Shown: piece by piece, positions 32,598 through 45,174 of the stretch
How the letters are laid out: each line of letters starts with the position of its first letter
Numbering within the stretch: the stretch's first letter is position 1
The notes under the pieces: model-generated
Told to the model about the DNA's origin: nothing
Databases searched by the model: none
The model's input: only the letters and a program-made list of their open reading frames with translations
Made by a program: the position numbers and the translations under genes
Source: Pomphorhynchus laevis
Taxonomy: Eukaryota > Acanthocephala > Palaeacanthocephala > Echinorhynchida > Pomphorhynchidae
Direction: 5' to 3'
DNA: 64,000 bases
NCBI GenBank assembly: GCA_012934845.2
Contig: WNNJ02000511.1
Location: 62,001-126,000, forward strand

Positions 32598-35335
32598 ATG
32601 AGTAAATTTAGCATGTCGGAGCGTTCAAAGAACTCAATGAAAACTAATTTTCCTGCCAATGCAATAAACGAGGTAAGTGGAGATTTAGCTTCTCTTGAAT
32701 ATATTCCGGAGGGTGAACTCCCCCGGTACCAAAATTATCCAACCTGGTGATTATCAGACTTTTGGTGCCTCTGGAAAGACAGAACATGTTCAATGTTTTT
32801 ATAAGAGGCTTTGCTGATCGATTTAAAAAAAGGATATTGTTCAATGCTATTAAATATTATGAATCTGAGATTAAAATCTCATTCTGCAATTCTGATCTGG
32901 CAATGTCGTATGTCGACTACTTTAAAAAAGAGCATTTGAAACAAGGTATAATTGCTTCCAAACCAATTCTGGCAACAATAAAGATAAATAATATGCACAC
33001 ATTCATTTCATAAGAAGATATATCAGCCCTAGAAACTGATTACAAAATCTCTAACGTTCGCTTTATAAAAGGAATTAAAAGCTTATCCATTCCCGTGGCA
33101 TTCTGCAATGTCCCGGTGGATGAAGCTCTAAAACTGTCGATTTCGACATGCAATCCTTTTATGGGGTATAATTTGAGATTTTCAATAATCGAAACGGACT
33201 CACTAACGTACCCTCACTGCAACAATTATCATCAGTGGGGGCATTGGTCCACTGGCTGTTCTTTACCCCATAAGTGCGGCGTGTGTGGTACAGCTGCTAT
33301 TCACCCTGAAAAGTGCGAATGTAAGCCATTTTGCGCAAACTGCGGTGGTGAGCACCCCGCATGGTCAAAAAAGTGTAAAATCTTTAAGGCGTACCAAAAG
33401 AGACACAGGAGTGTGACAGCAAAACCGACTAGTTTCGTGGAAGCTGTCTCGTCTAACAAGAAAGATGACAGGATGCTGGATACGGAAATCCTGAAATTCA
33501 TTGAAATGCAGAATCAGGCATCAATGATTCAACTTGAAAAATTGTTCAAAAAATTGGTGGGTCAATTAGCGGAATCTTTCCGTTCTCCCCCTTCTGGGAA
33601 GACCAACAATATTAAGAAGCCACCAAAATTTAAGAAACCAAACTGGTCAGCGCTGAGCATAGCCGCTCTGAAGCTTGCTCGGAAGAATTCGATATGGGCT
33701 ATGGCTAATGGGGGAAATGAAGATATCGCCCGTTGGCAAGCGACTCCATTTGTTGTGACGGGAAGCGGTAAAGGCGACCTTTCTGCCTCTAGTTGCGACT
33801 AGGTGGAGGGCTTCATATTTCGGTAACACTTACGCAATGGGAAGTAATCAAGGTCCTTTTCCACTGAATATCCTTAAGTGGAATTCAGGAGATGCTTCCG
33901 CCCTTAGCCTTCTATCTGGTAGATATGTAAATGTTATAGTCCTTCAGGAGACGCGGTGTATCCATCTCCCCCAGGATATTACTCGATTTATCTCTAAGCA
34001 CATCTACACCCACTTTACTCCTTACATAACCCCCTCACTCCTCTTCATCTCAAGGTCTTTTAACCCTAGTGAAAAGCTCCTTAAGATCATCCCTCCTATT
34101 AAACTACTCTTGTCCAGCCCTATCTTGTTTAGCTATATCACTTTGTAAGAACGGTAAGCGTATAAGCATAGCCAATGTTTATATTTGGCCAGGAGAAATT
34201 CACAAGAACCGTGACCTCCTGGATCGAATATTGGGGAGTAGTTATGACATGCTACTTGGTGACTTCAACGACAGAACTGGTCGCTGGATTAATGCAGCAC
34301 TCCGCAGAGCAAGGATCGACTATCTTATTCATAAACCACCTTCCCCACCTTTCATTGCTCTACAACAAATTCTCTCCTCGACATATTACTGCTACATGAG
34401 ATGTGGTTGTTGAAACCCATTTGCACCGAGCAGTCGCGTCAACAACAGACCACCTCTCATGACCTAATTCGCTGGCGTCTATAGGACGATACGTCGCTTA
34501 GAAGAAGGTTTCACTTTGACCCTATTAGAGTGGCCTTCTTTTAGGCAGCTATCCAACTCTTCCCCAGAATTAGAATTGAGAGTTTGACCGAATTTAATTC
34601 CTACCGCTCATCGCAAGCTACCGCGATCCTTTCGACTACCTATAAAGGTCAAATATACAATCATACTCCAACAAAGCTAAAGGTCCTAGCTAAAATGTTG
34701 CACCTTCCCAATTTCTCTGTTTCCGCCAGACAGATCCTCTCGAATGAATATTGGAGCTCTAGATATAGGCTCCAGCTGATCAGGCATAGGGCAAGCATTG
34801 CTCACCTAAACCCTTCTCAGGCTTCCTTCTGGAAGATATTCAAGAAGGAGAAGTTTATCTGCTGGAAGGATGCCTTGGTTTGGATTTGTAGCATAGGCCT
34901 TGACAAAGATTTAGAGGAGTCACTTTCCTTACATAATTATGAAGCCACTCAATCTCCCCCAACCAATTCCGCCTTGGTGTGACTTCAGGAGTAGGGACTT
35001 ATCTGTTACAGATATCCTTAACTCCTCCTGGGGACCACTCCCGGGCACCTCCAAATAACACGTGCCAGTCACCACTCGTGTCTCTCAGCTTTTGACATAC
35101 AGTCAGAGAAAGGAGGTCGCCATCACAATGCTATTAGCCTCCCCGTCCGACTTAGCGGACATCAACATCAGCCGTCGAGTTTTTATACCTAAAAAGATAT
35201 TAATCACTTGTTCTAAAGATCTGTGGCCCATCTCGATTCAAAACGCCCTCATATCCATCTACAAAAAAGCGCTTGCGCGTAGAATCCGCTTTTATTTATG
35301 TAGGCGTAATTTGATATCACCAAGTATCAGTTTCT
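32598..35335 (+). mobile_element. Array LINE copy 2 (plus strand, 3'-truncated)
   Basis: ORF1 begins MSKFSMSERSKNSM at 32598 and continues in broken frames to 33802. It has knuckles CNNYHQWGHWSTGC (the second Cys of the usual CxxC is Tyr), CGVCGTAAIHPEKC and CANCGGEHPAWSKKC. ORF2 starts at 33837 (MGSNQGPFPLNILKWNSGDA), 35 bases after the ORF1 stop, and is followed in several frames to RRNLISPS near 35330. The reverse-transcriptase catalytic half and the tail are missing. At least six breaks are present. Confidence 0.8.
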
Positions 35336-35487
35336 TAAGTTTCTTAAGTTTTTACCGGTTATATAGTTATTAATAAAACCCTTATTTATTTATATAGTAG
35401 TTGTCAGGGTAAATAAATAAGTACGAACAGGCGTGTCGGAAAAACAAAGAATTGTGAAAAAATCAGTATTTAAGTGGAATTTTAAGT
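35336..35487. other. Unassigned spacer between LINE copies 2 and 3
   Basis: About 150 bases, AT-rich, including AATAAAACCCTTATTTATTT, which looks like a LINE tail. It replaces the expected reverse-transcriptase part of copy 2. Confidence 0.4.
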
Positions 35488-37020
35488 TGGCCTTGATAAA
35501 GTTTTGGAAGAGTCACTAGCCCTACACAACTATGGAGCCACTCCATTACCTCAACTAATCCCGCCTTGCTGTAACTTCAGGAGTAGGGATCTATCTGTTA
35601 CGGATATCGTTAACTCCTGGGGTCCACTCCCGGGCCCCTCCAAATCTGTCCCTACACTTTCTTCTCGGGTCTGTCAGCTTTTGACAGCTGATCAGAGAAG
35701 AGAGGTGGCCGTCGCAATGCTTTTAGCCTCTCCATCCGATGTAGCAGGCATCAATATTAGTAAGCGTGTTTTTATTCCTAAGAAAAAATCCTGCTCATGC
35801 CCTAAAGATCTGCAACCCATTTAGATTCAAAACGCCCTCGTGTCGATTTACAAAAAAGCGCATGAGCGTAAAATCCGCAACCATCTGAGTAGGCGTAATT
35901 TGATCTCTGTAGGTTTTCATGGGTTTGTTAGTGGTCGCTCGGTCCATTCAGCAGTAGGTGAAGTGGAACAGTTTTGTCGGGAGAATAGCCATCGTATAGT
36001 TGTGGCTGTTTTCCTTGACTTTTCTGCTGCATTTGACCGCATCTCAATTTCCTTTGTGATCTCTTCTCTCAGGTCCCTCAGGTTGCCTGCGAGAATAGTG
36101 AACAGGGTGGAGATTCTGCTGTGCACCAAGCGATTTAAATATGAAGACGACCCTGATGCTTGTCAGTTCTACCCTATTACGGGTATGCCTCAAGGTTCTC
36201 CACTTTCCCCTATCTTGTATCTTGCTGCCTCCATTAACCCATTTCAAATATTCAAACGCGAACAACGTCTAGTGGTGTACGCTGATGACACCACAGCCCT
36301 GTTCACTGGACGCATGTGTAAAGACGTAGTCTCTGACATTAGCCGTTTCTTTTCAAGATTAAATGACCAGCTACTCAAATCTAATTTTATTTTAAACTCT
36401 GCAATATCACAGGTGGTAGTCTTTCATGGATCTCCTAGAACAAAGCAAAAACTTAAGAGACTAGCACTCTCTTCGCTCTCCTCCATATTTGCCTCTGAAC
36501 AACTCCCCACCTTTTCAAGTCGATTAAATTACCTGGGGTTCACAGTTACGGTGAACTGGTCGGCAAAAGCTGACCTGGTCAGATTTAAACGTATCCTGAA
36601 GAAAGCTAGGTGGGCCCCGAAACGGGTTCAACATCTGTCATTGAAAGGGAAAACCCAGATGCGCCTCTGGGGCACTTGGGCTATCTCGGGATTAGTCTTC
36701 TTTTCGAGAGGACGTCCCCCAGAGCAAAGGCTAAGGTTTCTTAAGCTCCTCGTCTCTCGTTTACCCAGCATAGTCCGTCTCGATTGGATTCTTCGGGGGG
36801 GGGGTGAAAGACCCCGGGTGGTTCAGTCGAAGGCGGCGTGTTGGATCGGTTGGTGGGCTCAGATCCCCCTGGACCTGAGACCGTAAAGAAAAAGATGTAT
36901 TAAGAAGTCTACCATAGTTGAGTACAAATATTTTGGTTGTTATGACTATTGACTGTTCTGTTTTGTGATGTATCATTTAACCTGTTGGATTTTTAAGAAA
37001 ATTTTTATTATTAAATATCC
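35488..37020 (+). mobile_element. Array LINE copy 3 (5'-truncated)
   Basis: Starts inside ORF2 at the GLDKVLEESLALHNYG region and reaches the 3' tail (TTTTTAAGAAAATTTTTATT, about 36990). It contains the longest open reverse-transcriptase piece outside copy 5 (35840-36886): VFLDFSAAFDRI, MPQGSPLSPILYL and YADDTTALF. A TAG near 35822 and a long G-run at about 36796-36804 disturb the frame. The sequence is nearly the same as the matching part of copy 6, including the reading MPQG where copies 1 and 5 have V(P/A)QG. Confidence 0.85.
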
Positions 37021-40000
37021 AATAACTATGAACATGGAAAGTAACAAAGTTTGCTTAGGATCAATAGATTTCAATCTGCTAGCAAATTCAAGCAAAATTT
37101 CATCAGCGGAGAAGCTCTTACAGAGTATTCAAGCATAGATAAACTTTCAAACTTCGTATGTGTATCACCAATAGTACCCATCTCCAAGCAAAACTACTTA
37201 GACTCATTTTAAGAGTATTCTTATCCAGTTACATCAAAATCAGAATATTATTAAATTCCACTAAAACTCCGGGAACGAATACCGTATATCTTTTACGACC
37301 ACCAACATTACAGAGGATTATGTTAATGGCAAAAAATAAACTGTATCATAAGGCCAAGGTAACCTATTTGCCGATTACGGCTACAATAAAGATTACCAAC
37401 GTCACTCCAGAAAAGGATGAGAGGATTTAAAAGCTCTAGAATCCTTGTACAAGATTAATAACCTCAGGTTCATTAAGGGTAATCGAGACACCCCATTACC
37501 AATTGTTCTAATGTTTACTTCCGAAGAGTAGGTCGCCTCCTCAAGAATTCTGCCTTTAACCCATTCCTGTGGTACAACCTACGATTTCAACTAATTGAAT
37601 GCAATGACAAATCAATCCCCCACTGCAATAACTGTTCCGCATTGGGGCATTGGAGCTCATCATACTCCAGGGTGAAATCAAGTGCTGTCACTGGCTCATC
37701 GGAAGAAGAGCATGCCCTACTATGTAACCAGATAGCCTGATGTACTAACTGTGGCCAGCAACATTCGACATGGTATCGTAAGTGCCAAAAGTTTAAAGCT
37801 TACCTGAAGCGTCACCTTAAGCTTCTGGTAAGAATATTGCCGTCAACCTCAATATTCACAATATTCAAGCAGCCCAGATTCCTCCTGTGGATGATTATGC
37901 AGAGCTGAATCTCGAGTTCTGCGACGTAAAGACAAGGTTCTCCACCCTGGATACATTGATCATAATTTTACTAAGGCGCTCAAATCACCATCAACTCACC
38001 AACCTGCACCCTCAACAAAAAGTTTATCAAAGAAACGTGCATCCGCAAATACGGTTACCCCCTGAAAGTACATAAGTAGGAGAAGGCGTAGAGCATCCAG
38101 TCTGAACATTATGAAAATTTTCCTACCACCAAAAAATGGTCAGTGTACAGCTATTAGGACCGAAGGTAGGGAGGGCAACCTTTCCCTTCTGGGCCTAACT
38201 AGTGGGTTCGCTGTTCTTTCAAGTTTCACCTTTGCATTGTAAATAATTCCGAAAAGTTTTCAATGAAAGTCTTTCAGTGGAATTTATGGTGCTTCTGCCT
38301 TTAGCCTTTTATCTGGTCGAGATACACATGTTATAGTTCTTCAGGAAACTAGATATATCCGGTCTCCCCATGACATTACTGTTTCTTTCAAAGCACAATT
38401 CTCCCACTTACTTTGTAATAACCCCACCTCACTCATGTTCTTCTCAAGGTCTTTTAACCTTAGTTAAATGCCACTTAAAATCATCTCTCCTATTGAACTA
38501 CTCTTGTCCAGCCATGTCTTTCTTAGCGATAGCACTCTGGAATAACGGTAAATGAATACGCATAGTCGATATCTATATTCGGCCGGGAGAGATTCACAAG
38601 AATAGTGGCATCATAGATCATATAATGGGTAGCGGCCATTACATGTTACTTGGTGATTTTAACGACGTAACTGGTAGTTAGATTAATGCAGAACTTTGTA
38701 GATCTAGGAACGAGTATCTTATACATAAACCCCCACCCACACCTTTCATTGCACAAAAACAAATTCACTTTTCGACATACTACTGCTACACGAGAGGTGG
38801 CTGCTAAAGCCTACCTGTATTGTCAGTCACGCCAACAACTGTCCACCTCGCATGACTTACTTTGATGGCGGTTAGAGTAAGATACGCTGCTGAGGAGGAG
38901 GTTTCTGTTTGATCCAATCAGAATAGACTTCTTCCAGGCACCGATCCGACTATTCCCAGTAGTAGGAAATGCGGGTCTGACCTGATTTAATTCCTATCTC
39001 TCTTCGCAAGATACCGCAATACTTTTGACTAGCTATAAAGGTCTTTATTCAATCCAATCCCAACGAAACTCGTGGTCCTAGTTAAAATGCAAACCTTCCT
39101 AATATTTGTTTCTCTCAGACAGGCTCTCTCGAAATAATCCTAGAACACTAGATATAGGTTCCAGCTGAGTAGCGATAGAGCGATCATTAATCATCTTAAT
39201 CCATTTCATTCTTCCTCCTGCCAGACATTAAAGATGGAGAAGTTTGTCTGCTGAAAGGAGAGGGCATCTGGTTTGATTGGCAGCATAAATCTTGACAAAG
39301 TTTTGAAGGAGTCACACTTTACATAATTATGTTGCTACTTAATCTCCCAAATCAATCCCGCCTTGGGGTGACTTGAGGAGCAAGGATTTATCGATTACCG
39401 ATATCCTGAATGCCTAGGATTCACTTCCATCACCTTCAAATCGCATGTATCACTCTTTAATCGGGTCTGTCAGCTTTGGACGGACAGTCTGATAAAGGGG
39501 TCGCTATTAAGCTGATATTAGTTTCCCCTCTGATGTTGCCGGCATCAACATTAACGGGAGAATATTCCTATTGAAGAAACATGTGGTAGTATGTCCCAAA
39601 GATCTGTGTCCTATTTTGATACAAAACTCCTTATCTCCATCTACGAAAAAGCGCTTACGCGTAGAATCCGCGACCATTCAAGTAGGCATAACTTAATCCC
39701 ATCAAGTTTCTATGGGTTTGTCAAAGGTCGCTCGGTCCATTCGGCAGCTGGTGAGGTGCACTAGTTCTGTCAGGATAGCAGTCATCAGCTCGTTCTGGAT
39801 GTTTTCCTTGATTTTTCCGCTGCTATTAACGTATTTCATTCTTTTTGTTATCTCTTCTCTTAGGTCCCTTTGGTGGCCTGCGAGAATTACTAACAGTGTG
39901 GAGATACTGCTGTACACAAAGCGGTTATTTATGAATATGACCCTGATGCTCGTCAGTTCTACCTTATTACAGGTGTGCCTCAAGGTTTCCCACTTTCTCC

Positions 40001-40925
40001 TATCTTATATGTCAGTGAGCAGATAAAACAGCTGTATGGCTATAGTCTTGTATGATATAATAATATCTTGCTGCTTCTATCATAATCTTTAAGACATTTA
40101 AACGCGATCAACATCTAGTGGTATACGCTGATGATACCACAGCTTTGGTTTCTGGACGCAGATACACAGATGTAGTCTCAAACATCATCCGCATCTTTTC
40201 AAGATTAAAAGACCAGTTATCTACGTACAATCTCATTCTCAACTATTCTAAATCACATGTGGTTGTTTTTTATGGTGCCCCTGCGACAAAGAAAAAACAA
40301 AAGAGACTAGCAATCTCAGCTCTCTTCCATATTGAACAATCAACCAGACCCCCTTTACATATCGAGTAAAATATCTGGCATGTAACATTTCGGTTAAATT
40401 GTCGACTGGACCAGATCTGATTAAATTCAAAAGTGTACTGAATAATAAATGGGACCTAAAACGGTCCCAGCATCTAAAAAAGGTGCGCCTGTGGGATACA
40501 TGGGCAATACTCAGATACTCTAAGGGTACCTGGGTAGCATTGCCGATGGGTACCTGGGCAATTTCTCGATTAGTCTTCTTTTCTAGAGGACGTCCCCGGA
40601 GCAAATACCATGGTATCTTAAGCTCCTCATTTCGCGATTACTAACTATTGTCCGCTTTAACTGGACACTCAGGTGTGTGAGAGACCCTGAGCGGTTCAGA
40701 CGGAGGGCGGCGCGCTGGTGTAGACTAGAGGGATCTGATCTTCATTACCCGTCATTATAGAAAACCACTCAACCTATATCGTTGTTTTTTTTTACTTTTT
40801 TCTACTTTGTACATTTCTACCTTGTATGTAACATTATTTTACGGTTTTGTTTTTTATTAAGAAAATCCTATTTCTTTTTATATCGAAATATTAAATTTTT
40901 TAAATAAAAAGAAATTATTTTCTTT
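37021..40925 (+). mobile_element. Array LINE copy 4 (oldest, full-length span)
   Basis: Starts near ATGAACATGGAAAGTAAC (37027). ORF1 remnants include CNNCSAFGHWSS and CTNCGQQHSTWYRKC (about 37740-37790). ORF2 runs from about 38262 (MKVFQWN) to about 40757. Recognisable pieces are VYADDTTALVSGRRY (about 40118), GRPRSKYHG and the tail TTTTTTATTAAGAAAATCCT. A 56-base insertion splits the ILYLAAS segment near 40010-40070. Stops and frameshifts are too many to count reliably (well over ten), making it the most decayed copy. It is flanked by younger copies on both sides. Confidence 0.75.
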
Positions 40926-41576
40926 GTTCCAGTAAAACTATATAATCTAAATTGAAGAAGATTATGCGTTTAGTATTGATTATCAGCATTTAATAATTAA
41001 ATAACAAATAATTATAAATAATAAATGATTGTTATAAGATTTTATAATTTATATTGTATGTTGAAATCTGATTGCATGTTGTAATATCGTATTCTAACAC
41101 AGAGTATATTATTTACTGTCCATCAATGTAGCTGTATTTTCATCTCCATTCAGAATGATATCCGACAGAATTGTAATATTATATTTATGTCATCATCTAA
41201 CTACCTGACATCCGTCTGACATGACTCAACTCTTTTAAATATAACATTCATGCTTCTATCATCATTAAATAGCCGTATTGTGTTTTCATGTGACTCGGCG
41301 AGATAGCAATAGAATTGACTTTTCACAAGAATTAATTGTAGCATTAGATAAGGAATATTTAAAATCAAACTTCGAGGTTTATATTGAATTGTAATAAGTT
41401 TATTTTTATTTGAAAGTTTGTTAGCTACACACATCTGTTGAAAAAATGATTTGGTAGTAGCATTCTTACTGCTTGAGGAAACGTCCGACTGAATCACCAT
41501 ACAGTATGTGTCATTCATCATAATTAAATGCATATAATTCGCGACCTGTCATCAATTTCCAGATTTCCAAAGTCCA
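40926..41576. repeat. Spacer with hairpin-repeat fragment and an uncalled ORF
   Basis: 40980-41140 carries pieces of the dispersed hairpin repeat family (AATATCGTATTCTAACACAG, AGTATATTATTTACTGTCCA), like 980-1020. A 110-codon minus-strand ORF (41533-41201) is listed separately. This is the only non-LINE stretch of more than 300 bases inside the LINE array. Confidence 0.5.
41201..41533 (-). CDS. Hypothetical 110-residue ORF
   Basis: It opens with ATG (MHLIMMNDTYCMVIQSDVSS) and runs to a stop without interruption. Its composition is less skewed than translated AT-rich DNA: a Ser/Thr/Asn start, hydrophobic middle NIPYLMLQLILV, and a charged end NDDRSMNVIFKRVESCQTD. I recognise no domain, signal peptide or relative in the window. 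It could be a chance frame, a single exon of a host gene, or part of an unknown mobile element. Confidence 0.25.
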   Translation of the reverse strand: MHLIMMNDTYCMVIQSDVSSSSKNATTKSFFQQMCVANKLSNKNKLITIQYKPRSLILNIPYLMLQLILVKSQFYCYLAESHENTIRLFNDDRSMNVIFKRVESCQTDVR

Positions 41577-42569
41577 TTGGATATGAAAAGTAACTTTGTG
41601 TACAACTCTCTTAAAACCCTCGAGAATACACTCAGGGTCTCCTTTGCGAATGGTGACATACTCGAGGATTACAGAAAATTCTTTTCCACTAATCTATCTA
41701 CTATTGGTACTATAACTATTCTGCCGCTAAGATGTACTTTAAAAATTTCTAATTTTCCTTCGTTCAATTCTGACGATGATATTGATCAATTAAAAAAACT
41801 GTTCAAACTTTTTTCAATCAGACAGATACTGGGTAAAGGCGGTGACCCGCTCCCAGTTGCTTTTGCGGATACGGATCTAGACAACGGGCACATTCTTGCC
41901 GCTTCAACAGCTAATCCCTTTTTGGGATTCAATTTGAAATTCTTGCTGATTAGTGAGGACACCCTCACCTACCCTCATTGCCAAAAATGTCACGGCTGGG
42001 GGCACTGGTCCTCCACCTGTTCTAATTCCTCTGTTTGTGGTGTTTGTGGCAAGGGTGACTGCCCGCACCCGGCTAACAACGACAAATGCCTTACCACACC
42101 CTATTGTGTAAACTGTGGGGGAGTGCACCCCGCTTGGTCGAAAAAATGCACCCTGTTTAAAGCCTACAGTCAGAGATTTTCTAAGCCGATTACGAAATCG
42201 TACGCTGCTGCCGCCGCTCCAGATCGGATATCAAATAATGACATTATACATCTTCTGGCTAACCAAAAGAAGATGATTATTAGTGAACTACAAGCTCTTT
42301 TTTTGCCACTCATCTCCTCTCTCGTAGGCACGCCCACGGTGGCACCAGTTCCAGCCGATTTGTTGCATACCCCCAGCACTAAGAAGCGTGGCGGGTCTGC
42401 TCAGCCCGTTCCTCCTCTCAAGATCGGAAAATTGTTGAAGTCTATGGCCTCCTCGGGAAATGATGATACTGCCTTGGGGAGTCCGACCCTAGATGGTGCT
42501 AGTGGCAAGGGGGTAACCCTCTTGCACCTAGCTCTGTCTAGGTTGGCATCCCCCTTCCAACTAATTTAA
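41577..42569 (+). CDS. Array LINE copy 5 ORF1, zinc-knuckle RNA-binding protein
   Basis: 330 residues, uninterrupted. An N-terminal region (residues 1-95) resembles an RRM-like fold (LRVSFANGDILEDYRKFF; LKISNFPSFNSDDD). Three zinc knuckles follow at about residues 137-185: CQKCHGWGHWSSTC, CGVCGKGDC and CVNCGGVHPAWSKKC. A coiled, low-complexity tail comes next (AAAAAPDRISNNDIIHLLAN, then a Lys-rich KKRGG region). In the Jockey/I group such proteins coat the element RNA and help target-primed reverse transcription. The given start is a TTG at the edge of homology; ATG codons follow at residues 1-3. The stop lies four bases before the ORF2 ATG, which suggests coupled translation. Confidence 0.8.
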   Translation: MDMKSNFVYNSLKTLENTLRVSFANGDILEDYRKFFSTNLSTIGTITILPLRCTLKISNFPSFNSDDDIDQLKKLFKLFSIRQILGKGGDPLPVAFADTDLDNGHILAASTANPFLGFNLKFLLISEDTLTYPHCQKCHGWGHWSSTCSNSSVCGVCGKGDCPHPANNDKCLTTPYCVNCGGVHPAWSKKCTLFKAYSQRFSKPITKSYAAAAAPDRISNNDIIHLLANQKKMIISELQALFLPLISSLVGTPTVAPVPADLLHTPSTKKRGGSAQPVPPLKIGKLLKSMASSGNDDTALGSPTLDGASGKGVTLLHLALSRLASPFQLI

Positions 42570-42573
42570 CACA

Positions 42574-45024
42574 ATGGTGAGTAAGCCTGAGCCTTTTTCA
42601 CTGAATATTCTTCAGTGGAATTCGGGAGGTGCTTCTGCCCTTAGACTTTTATCTGGTAGAGACGCAGATGTCATAGTCCTTCAGGAGACGCGGTCTATCC
42701 GTCTGCCCCAGGACATTACTCGATTTATCCCTAAGCACATTTATTCACACTATACTCCGTACATAACCCCGCCTCATTCCTCTTCTTCTCAAGGACTCTT
42801 GACCTTAGTTAAGTGCTCTTTAAGATCATCCCTCTTGCTAAATTACTCTTGTCCAGCCCTGTCTTGTCTAGTAGTCTCACTCGTTAAGAACGGTAAACGC
42901 ATCAGTCTTGCCAACGTTTACATTCGTCCAGGGGAGATTCACAAGAACCGTGACCTTCTGGATGGGATTATTGACGGCGGCTATGACATGATACTAGGTG
43001 ACTTCAACGACAGAACTGGTCGTTGGATTAATGCAGCCCTCCGCAGAGCCAGGAACGGTTATCTTATTCATAAACCACCCTCCCCAACCTTTCATTGCAC
43101 ATCAACGAATTCACTCCTCGACTTACTATTGCTACATAAGAGGTGGTTGTTTAAACCCCTCTGTACCGAGCAATCGCGTCAACATCTGTCCACCTCTCAT
43201 GATTTAATTCGTTGGCTGATAGAGGAGGATACGCTGCTTCGGAGAAGATTCCACTTTGATCCGATCAGAGTGGCTTTCTTCCATGCAGCCATTCAACGCT
43301 TTCCCCGAATTGGTAATGAGAGTTTAACCGAATTTAACTCCTATCTCTCTTCGCAAGCTACCGCGTTTCTCTCGACAACCTATAAAGGTCGAGTATTTTG
43401 TCCCACTCCGACAAAACTCAAGGTCCTAGCTAGACTACTTAACCTCCCTTCTCTCTCTTCTTCTGCCAAACAGACTATCTCGAACGAGTACTGGCGCACC
43501 AGATACTGGTTCCAGCTGAGTAGGGATAGGGCGAGTATCGCTCGTCTTAACCCTTCTCAGTCTTCCTTCTGGAAGATATTCAAGAGGGAGAAGTTTGTTT
43601 GCTGGAGGGATAAGGCTGTGGGGTGGATCGGTAGTATAGGCCTTGACAAAGTTTTGGAGGAGTCACTAGCCCTACATAATTATGGAGCCACTCAATCACC
43701 GCAACCAATCCCGCTCTGGGGAGACTTCAGAAGTAGAGACTTATCTGTGCCAGATATTCTCAACGCCTGGGGGCCTCTACAGGGCACCTCCAATTCCGTC
43801 GCTCCACTCTCTTCTCGTGTATGTCAGCTTTTGACAGCTGATCAAAGAAGGGAGGTGGCCGTAACAATGCTATTAGCCACCCCATTCGATGTGGCCGGCA
43901 TCAACATTAGCAAAAGAATTTTTATTCCAAAAAAGCATCCGGTCTCATGTCCTAAAGACCTGCGGCCAATTTCGATTCAAAATTCCCTCGTTTCGATCTA
44001 CGAAAAAGCGCTTGCGCGTAGAATCCGCGATCATCTAAGTAAGCGAAATTTAATCCCACCCGGTTTCCATGGGTTCGTCAAAAGTCGCTCGGTCCATTCA
44101 TCAGTGGGTGAGGTGCAACGGTTCTGTCGGGAGAATAGCCATCAACTCGTTGTGGCTGTTTTCCTTGATTTTTCCGCTGCATTTGACCGTATATCAATAC
44201 CTTTTGTTATCTCTTCACTCAGGTCCCTCGGGTTGCCTGCAAGAATTGTTAACAGGGTGGAGATACTGCTGTATACCAAGCGATTTTACTATGATGATGA
44301 CCCTGATGCGCGTCAGTTCTACCATATTACGGGTGTGGCTCAAGGTTCCCCTCTCTCTCCTATCTTATATCTTGCTGCCTCCATCAATCTATTCAAAATA
44401 TTTAAATGACAGCAACGTCTAGTGGTGTACGCTGATGACACCACAGCCCTGTTCTCTGGACGCAGGTGTAAGGACGTAGTCTCAGACATCAGCCGTTTCT
44501 TTTTAAGATTAAAAGACCAGTTACCCAAGTCCAATCTTATTCTAAACTCCGCTAAATCGCAGGTGGTTGTCTTTCATGGCTCCCCTGCGACAAAGCAAAA
44601 ACTTAAGAGACTAGCACTCTCTGCGCTCTCCTCCATATTTGCCTCTGAACCACTCCCTACCTTCACAAGTCGAGTAAATTACCTGGGGTTCACCGTTTCG
44701 GTGAACTGGTCGGCTAAAGCCGACCTAGATAGACTCAAACGTATCCTGAAGAGAGCTAGTTGGGCTCTGAAACGGGCCCAGCATCTGTCGTTGAATGGGA
44801 AAACCCAGGTGCGCCTTTGGGGTACCTGGGCTATCTCGGGATTAGTCTTCTTCTCTAGAGGACGTCCCCCAGAGCAAAGACTAAGGTTTCTGAAGTTCCT
44901 TGTCTCGCGCTTACCCAGCATCGTCCGCGCCGATTGGATTCTTCGGGGAGTGAAAGACCCCGGGTGGTTCAATCGGAAAGCGGCGTGTTGGATTGGTTGG
45001 GGGCTCAGATCCCCATGGATTTGA
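42574..45024 (+). pseudogene. Array LINE copy 5 ORF2, endonuclease + reverse transcriptase, one stop
   Basis: About 816 codons. The endonuclease has NILQWNSGG (residues 11-19), catalytic E38 in VLQETR, LGDFN (141-145) and SH at 208-209. The reverse transcriptase has FLDFSAAFD from residue 530, AQGSPLSP near 589-596 (usual first residue P, here A) and YADD near 618-621. The C-terminus ends DPGWFNRKAACWIGWGLRSP, with no RNase H or CCHC motif. One in-frame TGA at 44407-44409 (IFK*QQRLVV) stands where other copies encode RE (KREQRLVV). Otherwise the frame is open. Upstream ORF1 ends four bases earlier. Confidence 0.9.
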
Positions 45025-45174
45025 GGCCTACGCAATGAGAAGAAGTGATTATGAAGAATATGCAGTCTCACTGTTGACTTAACTTTTTATAACTAATTTA
45101 CTTATTTATCCCTTTATGTGTAACATGGTATCTCTTTTTTATTAAGAAAATCCTTATTATATTTGAAATCACAT

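Larger units (their letters stand above)
41577..45165 (+). mobile_element. Array LINE copy 5 (best preserved)
   Basis: ORF1 (41577-42569) is open. ORF2 (42574-45024) is interrupted by one TGA. The 3' region ends TTTTTATTAAGAAAATCCTT then ATATTTGAAAT near 45165. Only four bases separate the ORF1 stop from the ORF2 ATG. The 5' end is short: relative to copy 1 about 95 ORF1 codons are absent, through truncation or internal deletion. It is the youngest member of the array by intactness. Confidence 0.9.

Noticed and set aside
32531-37020. Array copies 2 and 3 read as one LINE with an internal insertion
   Set aside because: The ORF2 segment around GLDKVLEESL to RRNLI is present in both, so they are two separate copies.
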